Below are positions 15,069 to 22,238 of a stretch of 25,153 bases of DNA, piece after piece. This stretch comes from an uncultured Actinomycetes bacterium (GTDB lineage: Bacteria; Actinomycetota; Thermoleophilia; Solirubrobacterales; Solirubrobacteraceae): the NCBI GenBank assembly GCA_937888775.1, contig CALAQT010000407.1, positions 1 through 25,153 of the forward strand, given 5' to 3'. The notes under the pieces were generated by a model. That model ran no database searches. It saw nothing but the letters and a program-made list of their open reading frames with translations, and was not told the DNA's origin. A program made the translations under genes and the position numbers. The stretch's first letter is position 1. Every line of letters starts with the position of its first letter.

Positions 15069-17317
15069 GCACCAGGTCGGGAAGTCCTTTCCGTCGGCGG
15101 TCGCCCCGAGCGAGGTTGGTCGTGCTGCTCGGCGTCGACCGGATCCAGACCCAACAGGGTCGCGAGGCTGTTGGCGGCGTCGACGATCTCGTCGAGCTCG
15201 ACGAGCAGTGCGGCGCCGTCACGGTCGCGCGGACAGGTGCGCTCAAACGCGGCGTAGCCGGCGCGCAGATCGGGCAGCGACGGCGGCCGAGGGGAGTCGT
15301 TCGGGTCGGCCTTCAGGGTCGTGTCAACGATCTTCAGCAAGCCGTCGATCTCGGCGGCCAACGGTCTGAGCGTGGGTAGGGGGCTGGGGTCACCCGCCTC
15401 CTGGGCCCCGAGTCTCAGTACGTGGGCGGCCTCGATCAGGCGGCGCATCGCCCCCAGGGTGCCCTGGCTCTGTTCGGCATCGATTCGGCGCATCTGCGGC
15501 TCGGAGAGTGAACGGGCGACCGCCGCTTCGGCGTTGGTCCGGGCGAGCCGCGCCCGGCGGGCCAGCGGACGCATCTGCTGCTCGTCCGCGCGGCGGCCGT
15601 CGATCAGGGCCGCGAGCACTCCATTGACGTATTCGCGCTGGGCATCCATGACGCCCGCCAAGGCCTGGCGCGCCGTCGCTTGTGACCAGGTCGGCCACGC
15701 GGCGTAGGCGAGCAGGCCGATCGAACCGCCGACCAGCGTGTCGAGCAGACGCGCGCTGGCCGTGGCCAGCGTGTCGGGGCTGATCGCATTGAGCAGGAAC
15801 ACGACCAGCGCAGTGATGAAGCCAAAGCCAACGGCGAAGCTGGCGGGGAACGTCGCGTACCCCGCCCAGGCCAGCAACCCGACCAGGGCCACGGTCACAC
15901 CGCCGGCCGGATGCAAGCTGACCGTGATCCCTCCCGCCAGGGCGACGCCGAGGCAGGTGCCCAGGGCCCGCTCGGTGCCGCGCGTGAATGTGGCGGCGAA
16001 CTCCGGGCGCAGCACCGTGGCCGCGGCGACGACCATCCAATAGCCGCGCTGCAACGGCAGTTGGCGGGAGATCAGCTCGGCGGCCGGGACGACGACGGCG
16101 AGGCGCAGCGCGTGGCGCCCCGCCGGAGAGTCAAGTGAGGCATTGGCGCGAAGCTGCGCCAGGTCCGCCCGCAGCCGCTCACGCGGCCGGCTCGTGTGTC
16201 GGAACGGGCGCCGGCTGCGCAAGCCCCCGCCCTCCCCGGCGGCGGGCGCCATTGTCCCCACGGCTCGCAGCTGTCCGGCCAGCGCCGAGAGCCGGCGGGC
16301 CAGGTGCAGCGCGGTCCGGTAAGTCGGCAGCGAATCAGGCTCCGGCGCGGTGGGCTGTGAGCAAAACGCGGCAACCTCCGAGCTGAGCTCGGCGATGCGC
16401 TGGGCCAGAGCAGCGGCGGCGCTGCTGTCGCCCTCGATCGCCTGGGCGGCGAGATCCAATCCGGCCGCGCTCAGTTCGAGCAGGCGATCGGCGGCCTGCC
16501 GGGCTGGACTGCCAGGATGCGCGCCGACGTCGGCCTGCTGTCTGAGCAGGGCGTGGATCGCGCTGAGCTGAACTCGCAGCCGATGTCCTTCGTTGACCAG
16601 GCTGCGCAGCGTCATCAGCGCCGGATCGCCGAACAGCGTCGGAGACGCCAAGGTGGCTTCGGCCTCGTCGAGCGCGGTGGCCGCCGGAAGCGAGGACGCA
16701 TCCCGAGAGGCGGCCAGGGCCGACAGCACGCGGTAGGCGGAGGCCGTGGCGGCCCGCTGCGCGCGCAGCGGTGGCGGCCAGCGGACGATGCTCAAGAACA
16801 GGACCTGGGCGCAGCCTCCGGCGAACACGAACCCGGCCAGCCCCAGAGCGGCGGGCGGGGGCTGGCTGAAGCGCCCGAACACGACCACGGCGATGATCGC
16901 CTGCGTTCCCACCACCGCACCGCGATTGCCGACACCCACCAGTAGTCCCGCCATCAGCGACCACACGCAGAGCACGCCGAGGTGAAGCAAGGAAACCGAC
17001 CCGGTCACGCAGCCGACGAACGTCGAAGTCGCCATCAAGAACGCATCGGTGGCCATCAGCGCCAGCGGCGGGCGCCCGCCACCCGTGCGCCAGGCTATCC
17101 CGACCAGCATCGCCCCGGCCCCCATCGTCACGCCGGCCACGGGATCGCCGCCAGCGATCGCTCCACCCAGCACCGCCACCACCGGGATCGCCGCCAGCAG
17201 TCCCGCCCAGACCGAGACCGCGCCGCGGTCAAACCGGGCCGCCTCGCGCACGGCCAGCGTCAGAGCGGCTGGACTCTGCGGAGAGTCGCTGGACTTTAGG
17301 CTACGGCCCGCGAGCAT
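15041..17317 (-). CDS. FUSC-family inner membrane protein (aromatic acid exporter-like)
   Basis: This 758-residue protein has the two-bundle layout of FUSC proteins. An N-terminal set of about five to six hydrophobic helices (roughly 35-195) is followed by a long soluble helical segment (200-400). A second helix bundle (about 405-560) is followed by a cytoplasmic helical tail rich in Arg, Glu and Ala. The second bundle contains GYWMVVAAATVLRPEFAATF and RGTERALGTCLGVALAG, the signature region of the fusaric-acid-resistance/YccS/AaeB group. It probably exports aromatic or amphipathic compounds; the substrate is unknown. No membrane-fusion protein partner is nearby, consistent with a monoderm host. 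The ATG at 17317 is the longest start, and the first helix begins around residue 35. Its last codons overlap the MCE remnant. Confidence 0.88.
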   Translation of the reverse strand: MLAGRSLKSSDSPQSPAALTLAVREAARFDRGAVSVWAGLLAAIPVVAVLGGAIAGGDPVAGVTMGAGAMLVGIAWRTGGGRPPLALMATDAFLMATSTFVGCVTGSVSLLHLGVLCVWSLMAGLLVGVGNRGAVVGTQAIIAVVVFGRFSQPPPAALGLAGFVFAGGCAQVLFLSIVRWPPPLRAQRAATASAYRVLSALAASRDASSLPAATALDEAEATLASPTLFGDPALMTLRSLVNEGHRLRVQLSAIHALLRQQADVGAHPGSPARQAADRLLELSAAGLDLAAQAIEGDSSAAAALAQRIAELSSEVAAFCSQPTAPEPDSLPTYRTALHLARRLSALAGQLRAVGTMAPAAGEGGGLRSRRPFRHTSRPRERLRADLAQLRANASLDSPAGRHALRLAVVVPAAELISRQLPLQRGYWMVVAAATVLRPEFAATFTRGTERALGTCLGVALAGGITVSLHPAGGVTVALVGLLAWAGYATFPASFAVGFGFITALVVFLLNAISPDTLATASARLLDTLVGGSIGLLAYAAWPTWSQATARQALAGVMDAQREYVNGVLAALIDGRRADEQQMRPLARRARLARTNAEAAVARSLSEPQMRRIDAEQSQGTLGAMRRLIEAAHVLRLGAQEAGDPSPLPTLRPLAAEIDGLLKIVDTTLKADPNDSPRPPSLPDLRAGYAAFERTCPRDRDGAALLVELDEIVDAANSLATLLGLDPVDAEQHDQPRSGRPPTERTSRPGAQDPRFADL

Positions 17318-17541
17318 CGCCGTATGACACTACCCAGCGATAGCCACACCAACAGCAACGGCAGCCACCCGCGCGCCGGCGCCACCGCGGGCAGGCGAGC
17401 GGGCCGCCACGGGGTTATGTCGTCGCCCTCACCATGGCACCACGCCGTGCTCGTCGACGAAGGTTCCGGTCGGACCGGCCGTGAGGGGTCGGCGGTCACG
17501 GTTAGCGATCCCATACCGCTTGAGACGTTGACGATCACCAG

Positions 17542-17975
17542 TTGGCGGGTGTCTCAGTTGACTATCTCGCGCGCCTTGAACAGGGGCGCGCCTCCAGCCC
17601 GTCGGCCTCGGTGCTGGCCGCGCTGGCGCGTACTCTGCGCCCGACGGCTGACGAGCGCTCGCAACTGTTTGCCCTGGCCGGCCAAGCGCAACCAGGCCCG
17701 GGCACGATCGATCTGCCCATCACCCCGAGCCTGCAGCGCCTGCTCCGGCTCAGCCCGCGGTTCGTCGAGCTCTGGCAGCAATGACCGGCCCTAGGCGGGT
17801 CAGCTCGCCTCAAGACCTTCCGGCACCCAGATCGGACCGATCACCCTCGACTGTGACGCGCTCGCCGTGCAGGGCAGCGACCTGAGCGTGACCGTCTACA
17901 CCGCACCGTCCGGATCAAGCGACGCAGGCGCGCTCGCGCTCCTGGGAGCAATCGGCCTGCAGGCCTTCTCAGGCT
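17542..17975 (+). pseudogene. Decayed XRE/MmyB-type transcriptional regulator
   Basis: The frame opens at LAGVSVDYLARLEQGR, the recognition-helix half of an XRE helix-turn-helix; the first half is gone. It runs through ADERSQLFALAGQAQPGP and ITPSLQRLL, then jumps to PRFVELWQQ and an in-frame TGA at 17782-17784. In intact MmyB-like regulators a PAS-like ligand domain of about 100 residues lies between these two segments, so most of it has been deleted. After the stop the same frame gives KTFRHP. A frameshift near 17828-17831 is followed by IGPITLDCDALAVQGSDLSVTVYTA in another frame and the final LLGAIGLQAF. The order matches the C-terminal half of the family. It is a pseudogene with an N-terminal truncation, an internal deletion, a stop and a frameshift. 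The 224 bp before it (17318-17541) contain nothing recognisable. Confidence 0.8.
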
Positions 17976-18068
17976 GGCGATCCTCGATTCTCGACCGGCG
18001 GTCTCAATACAGCAACAAAAGCAGGCTAGAGTCAAGCATGATCATATGCGCGAACTAGGAACCAGAAG

Positions 18069-18596
18069 ATGAATGCTGAGGACATAACCGAGATCGATCG
18101 CGCCGGACGTCGCTGCGAGGTCTGCGGCACCGGCCGCGGCTGGCGCCGATTTGAGGTCATCCGCCCGGAGGAGCGCGACCCGGTCGTGCTCTGCGGCGCC
18201 TGCCGGGCCCGGTTTGGAGACGATCCGCCGGTCGGACGCAAGGCCGACTCTGTGTCGGTGCCGGAGTCTGCTCCTGCTGCGCCGCCGGCCGCCCAAGCAC
18301 CAGAACCGAAGGGAGGCGACCATCAGCCTGCCCCGAACCAGGATCGCCTGATTCGTGCGCTGCGCGAGATGCCGCCCGGAACGCACTCGACGGGCCGGAT
18401 CGCCAAGGCCGCGGGCTTGAACCCGGCCCGGACGCGCGCGCGGCTGCTCGATTTGGAGCGTCGCGGCGAGGTCCAGCAGCTCGGCAAGCTCTGGTCGACG
18501 GAGCGGCCGTCCACCGAGGTGGAGGCGGCGATGGACCGGCTGGAGGCCCGGACGAGCAACGTCCGGATCGTCAGGGAAGCCCGCGCGCGGGCCTAG
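18069..18596 (+). CDS. Zinc-ribbon protein with C-terminal winged-helix-like domain
   Basis: This 175-residue protein has three parts. Residues 1-50 contain two CxxC pairs (Cys16/Cys19 in RRCEVCGTG and Cys42/Cys45 in VLCGACRARF), a four-cysteine zinc ribbon. Residues 55-90 are a proline/alanine-rich, probably disordered linker. Residues 90-155 resemble a winged helix: an N-terminal helix (DRLIRALREM), a helix-turn-helix (TGRIAKAAGLNPARTRARLLDLERRG) and a wing ending KLWSTE. It is probably a DNA- or RNA-binding regulator. I do not recognise a named family. The ATG at 18069 has AGGA nine bases upstream. It lies alone between pseudogenes, and no target is evident. Confidence 0.7.
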   Translation: MNAEDITEIDRAGRRCEVCGTGRGWRRFEVIRPEERDPVVLCGACRARFGDDPPVGRKADSVSVPESAPAAPPAAQAPEPKGGDHQPAPNQDRLIRALREMPPGTHSTGRIAKAAGLNPARTRARLLDLERRGEVQQLGKLWSTERPSTEVEAAMDRLEARTSNVRIVREARARA

Positions 18597-18640
18597 CCCC
18601 ATCGGATGCGGTTAACCGGCCACTAGCCGTTCGGGCCACC

Positions 18641-18790
18641 TTAGGCGGCTTGAAGAACGATCGCCAGCCGTGCGCGGCGCTCCTCGCCTTCGGCTTCAAG
18701 GTGCGCCAGGCGCTCCTTATTGTGGCGTCGTTGGGAGGGGCCGATGTCCGGAGGCATCAGGTCGTAGACGTCTTTGATCGAGGGCTTCAT
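18641..18790 (-). CDS. Possible 49-residue small protein
   Basis: From ATG 18790 the frame encodes a hydrophilic peptide. It has a motif-like N-terminus (SIKDVYDLMPPDIGPSQRR) and a charged helical C-terminus (ERLAHLEAEGEERRARLAI). The amino acid pattern looks selected rather than random, and the first half resembles a short recognition segment plus helix. No good ribosome-binding site is present, and the frame is open further upstream to 18931 with less protein-like sequence. It could be a genuine small gene or the tail of a lost larger gene. I cannot assign a role. Confidence 0.3.
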   Translation of the reverse strand: MKPSIKDVYDLMPPDIGPSQRRHNKERLAHLEAEGEERRARLAIVLQAA

Positions 18791-18990
18791 GCTCACGCAG
18801 GATCTAGGGGGCCCATGGCCTTCATGTTCGGCGAAATCGACAACCGCGGTGCAGACTTGAGCCGGTCCGGACCGGCTGGCGCCCGACCTAGCCCACGGAT
18901 TTCGTCGCTCCGGATGGCAATTCCACATCATCCCGAACCATTGTTTCAGTGGCTTGACGGGTGTCCTAATGTGGCTTGTGCATTGCCCTG

Positions 18991-19017
18991 GTTTATTAAA
19001 TTGTTTTTGTTTAGTTC
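18991..19017. promoter_or_regulatory. AT-rich tract upstream of the GH79-like gene
   Basis: These 27 bases contain only five G or C, in an otherwise strongly GC-rich window. They end 52 bases before the ATG at 19070 and include TATTAA (18994-18999), so they probably form part of a promoter or an UP-like/nucleoid-protein binding tract. The surrounding 18791-19069 stretch holds no other gene that I can support. Confidence 0.4.
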
Positions 19018-19069
19018 ACCGTGCTAGCGTTCGTGGTTCGATGATCTGGACGCCGCCGAGGCGAAGCCT

Positions 19070-20586
19070 ATGCACCTGTCATCTCTCACGCGTGCTCGAA
19101 TCCTGGTCGCCGCCCTGGCGACGTTCGCCGCAATCGCCGGCGGGATCGCTGTCGCGTCGGCAGAACCTGGCGCGAGGGCGATTGGCGCCCGAGCCACGGT
19201 GGTGACCGTGGGGCCCGCCACGTTGGGGCGAGCCGTCCCGGCGGGCTTCGTCGGGCTGTCGATGGAGATCCCGTCGGTTGAGTCCTATGCGGGACAGGAC
19301 CCGCAGGCCATCGATCCCGTGTTCGAGCAGTTGATCCGCAACCGGCGCCGGGCCAGAGCCCCGTGCTGAGGATCGGCGGCGACAGCACCGACTGGACGTG
19401 GTATCCGGTCGCCCACATGCGGCGCCCGCCCTGGGTCAGATACACCCTGACCCCTCAGTGGATCGGGGTCACTCGGGCCCTGGCGCAGGCGCTCAAAGCC
19501 CGTCTCATCTTTGGCATCAACCTCGAGGCCGACAGCTCAAGGGTGGCGAGCGCCGAAGCCAACGCGGTGATCGACGGGATCGGGCGCCAGTCGATCGAGG
19601 CGCTGGAGGTCGGCAACGAGCCCGAGCTGTACGGCAGCTTCAACTGGTATCACACGGCGGCCGGACGCGCGGTCACCGGACGCCCGCCGGGGTATGGCTT
19701 CACAGACTTCACGCGTGACTTCTCCAACGTCGCCCGGGCGCTGCCGCCGATCCCGCTCGCCGGGCCGGCGGTCGGCTCCTCGACGTGGAACACGCAGCTG
19801 CGTCCGTTCCTGACAACCGAGCGGCGGATCGGGCTGGTCACCCTGCATCGCTATCCGCTCAAGCGCTGCGAATCCACCACCCATGTGACAGTCGGCCAAC
19901 TGCTGGGCGAAAGCTCCTCGATCGGGCTCGCCGACGGCCTCGCGCCCTACGTGGCGATCGCTCACGCCGACCACCATCCGCTGCGAATCGACGAGATGAA
20001 CTCGATCTCGTGCGGAGGAGAGGCCGGCGTCAGCGACACGTTCGCGTCGGCCCTGTGGTCGCTTGACGCGCTGTTCGCAATGGCCCGCGTCGGGGTCGGC
20101 GGCGTCAACATCCATACGCTTCCCAACGCCGTCAACGAGCTGTTCACATTCCAGCAGGTCAACGGCCAATGGCGGGGATCCGTGCACCCCGATTACTACG
20201 GTCTGTTGATGTTCGCGCAGGCCGCGCCCGCCGGCTCGCGGCTGCTGAAGATTGCCTCAACAGCCGGCGCCACGCTGCGCACGTGGGCCACGCTCGCGCC
20301 CGACGGCCACCTCCGCGTGGTGCTGACCAACACCAACCCGGCCCGCGCGCAGTCCGTGGCGGTGCGAGCCCCGTCGGTGAGCGGTCCAGGCGCGCTGGAG
20401 CGCCTCGAGGCGCCGGGGGTGACCGCCAGCTCCGGCGTGACGCTCGGAGGTCAGGGTTTCGGCGCACAGACCGCCACCGGCCTGCTGTCGGGCGCGGCGC
20501 AGCCCATCTCGGTGACGCCGGCCGGCGGCGAGTACCTGGTCCGGCTGCCGGCGGCCAGCGCCGCGATGCTGACGCTATCCCGTTAG
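19070..20586 (+). pseudogene. Secreted GH79-like glycoside hydrolase with a single-base frameshift
   Basis: ATG 19070, preceded by GAGGCGA, starts a signal peptide (core ILVAALATFAAIAGGIAVASA). The N-terminal strand AGFVGLSMEIPSVE and FEQLIRN follow in the first frame, which then stops at 19369. The rest of the (beta/alpha)8 domain continues in another frame. It has VLRIGGDSTDWTWY, the acid/base Glu at 19618-19620 in EVGNEPELY, and the nucleophile Glu at 19993-19995 in RIDEMNSISCGG. A C-terminal beta domain ends at 20586. Inserting one base after 19343 (AAC C-G GCG to AAC CTG GCG) gives NLAPGQSPVLRIGG and one continuous protein of about 505 residues. The layout fits GH79-type beta-glucuronidases/heparanase-like enzymes with the family's C-terminal beta domain. 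A start at GTG 19363 would lack the signal peptide and the first barrel strand. Only one lesion and intact catalytic residues suggest recent inactivation or a sequence error. Confidence 0.8.
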
Positions 20587-20689
20587 CACTCGTCGGGCCA
20601 TCCGTCAGACGATCTAACCGTCAGTGAGTGCTGACGCGGATCGTGGCCGAGAGATTGGTCCGGTAGAGGCGCGGAGTTGGCCTCCTGCT

Positions 20690-21571
20690 CAGCGGAAGCC
20701 GAGAACGTGGGATCGGTAGTCAACATTGGCATCGGGGTGGTCCAGTCGAGCCCGTTGCGGGAGGTGGAGTAGAACACCTGCTGGAAGGAGTCGCTGTCGC
20801 CGTCCTGGCAGTCGGCGCCTGACATGAACAGCGTCTCCACGCCGTTGCGTCCAGGCGCGGGGACGATCGTCCCGCGTGAGGCGACGAACCGCAGCTGGTC
20901 GGTGCCGGCCCCGCCGTTGATCGGTGTGGTGTCTCCGGCGTTGCCCTGGTAGGTCGGGCTCGAGATGCCGTGGTCGAGCCGCTTCCGGTGGCAGCGTCAT
21001 AGCCGAGTTGGATTCCTGAAACCGAGTTGGTCGGGCTCGGGGCTGCTCCGTTGGTGAGGCTGGCCTGGGTCTGGGCGCCCGTACCCGTATAGCCAAGCGA
21101 GGTCACCGGCAGATCCACTGGGGTCGAGGAACTGAGCACGAAGCTGACGGTCTTCTGGGCACTCAGCGTCGCAGGCGCGAAGTAACCGGTGATCTTCTCG
21201 CCGTAGACGATCACCTCCGAGCCGGGCGGCGCGCCGCGGACGTCTCGCGCCGGGAAGGTTCCGATGATCCCGTCGGGGCCTGCAGGCCGGGCCCGACCGG
21301 GTGGCCCTCGGTGGCGGGGTCGGTGACCTCGGCGGTGTCGGGCACCTCAGGGAAGGATCGACGAGACCCCGAGCTTCACGCCGCCGGCAGGATTCGTTCG
21401 TCGGATTGGGGCCGGCGGCCACCGGTTCCGTGGCAGGCAGCGACGCGATCGGATCGCCGAGCGGATCCGACCATGTCGGCTCAAAGTTGAGCTTGTGGAC
21501 GAGCAGTCCTTGGCCGAGCGTGTCGCCGCTGACGCGATTCGGCGTGGAGAGGTAGTAGCTCCCGTTGACCT
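20690..21571 (-). pseudogene. Remnant of a secreted, Asp-box-like repeat protein with at least four frameshifts
   Basis: Reading the minus strand, one protein can be followed through several frames. NGSYYLSTPNRVSGD and HKLNFEPTWSDPLG come first, then NPAGGVKLGVSSILP, then EVPDTAEVTDPATEGHPVG. DGIIGTFPARDV and YGEKITGYFAPATLS follow, and then LDHGISSPTYQGNAGD, RNGVETLFMSGADCQDGDSD and VFYSTSRNGLDWTTP. The last segment resembles an Asp-box (S-x-NG-x-x-W) as in sialidase-type propellers. The frame changes near 21393-21400 (a 4-bp duplication), ~21350, ~21275 (C-run one base short) and ~20975. It has no start of its own because it is joined at about 21571 to the truncated alpha/beta hydrolase. 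Homology fades near 20690. Function was probably extracellular; it is not functional now. Confidence 0.65.
21393..21400. repeat. 4-bp tandem duplication (TTCG x2) at a frameshift
   Basis: Two adjacent TTCG units lie where the secreted-protein remnant changes frame. Removing one unit makes the minus strand read PTNPAGGVKLG without interruption. Confidence 0.75.
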
Positions 21572-22169
21572 CGAGCCGGCCCAGCTGGCTTACGAGGTCG
21601 GCTCCCAGTAGCGCAGCGACCGCGGCCCCGATCCGAGTGGACCCGCGCGAAGCTTGGAGCATCGCGCGCCCGTCCTGCGCCGACAGGCTCTGCGGAGCAG
21701 CGACAGTTCCCCACAGCAGCACCCGCCGAGCGATTTCGCTGCTCATCAGCCGGCTGCCGAGCAGGCGTCTGGAGGCGATCGCCGGACCACTGAGCCGCCC
21801 TGCGGCGGCGGCGACGAGCTTCGGCGTTGGCGAGAAGCCCGCGGGCGCCACCAGGACCAGCCGGTGAACGAGTTCGGGGCGCTGGAGCGCCAGGATCAGC
21901 GCGACGGCACCGCCGAGCGAATTCCCCGCCAGATCGAAGGGCGCCGTCACCCGCTCGCCGACCGCGTCGGCCAGCGCGTCGGCAGTCTCGTCGAAGCGAA
22001 AACCGCCACCGGCCGGCGGCGAGTCGCCGAACCCGGGCAGATCCGGAGCGAGGAGAGGGCGCTCGGTCGCGATCCGCTGGACCACATGCCGCCAGATTCC
22101 GCGGTTGGCGCCGACGCCGTGCAGCAACACGAGCGGCTCGCCGCGCCCGACGGTGTCAAAGGCGATCAT
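21572..22169 (-). pseudogene. Alpha/beta hydrolase truncated at the C-terminus and fused in frame to another remnant
   Basis: From ATG 22169 (GTG 22178 is an alternative) the protein shows a normal alpha/beta-hydrolase N-terminal half. It has the oxyanion loop LLHGVGANRGIW, LAPDLPGFGDSPP, and the nucleophile elbow GNSLGG with Ser at about residue 84. Then comes RLVLVAPAGFSP and part of the cap domain ending LGADLVSQLGRLEV. At this point the family continues with the strand carrying the acidic residue and later the catalytic histidine. Here the frame runs instead into NGSYYLSTPNR, which belongs to the adjacent secreted protein. The open frame continues to 20997 (393 residues), so automatic annotation would call an intact hydrolase. 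It lacks the catalytic Asp and His and should be inactive. Confidence 0.75.
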
Positions 22170-22200
22170 GGCTGACACAGACGGTGCAATTCACCGGGAG

Positions 22201-22231
22201 TTAACACCGCTTTCGCCCGCACGTGCAACAT
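22201..22231 (+). promoter_or_regulatory. Candidate promoter of the GT4 gene (TTAACA / CAACAT)
   Basis: TTAACA at 22201-22206 matches TTGACA in five of six positions. CAACAT at 22226-22231 is a plausible -10 and lies seven bases before the GTG at 22239, with a 19-base spacer. It lies in the 69-bp divergent gap between the hydrolase remnant and the GT4 gene. Confidence 0.35.
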
Positions 22232-22238
22232 TGTTTGG

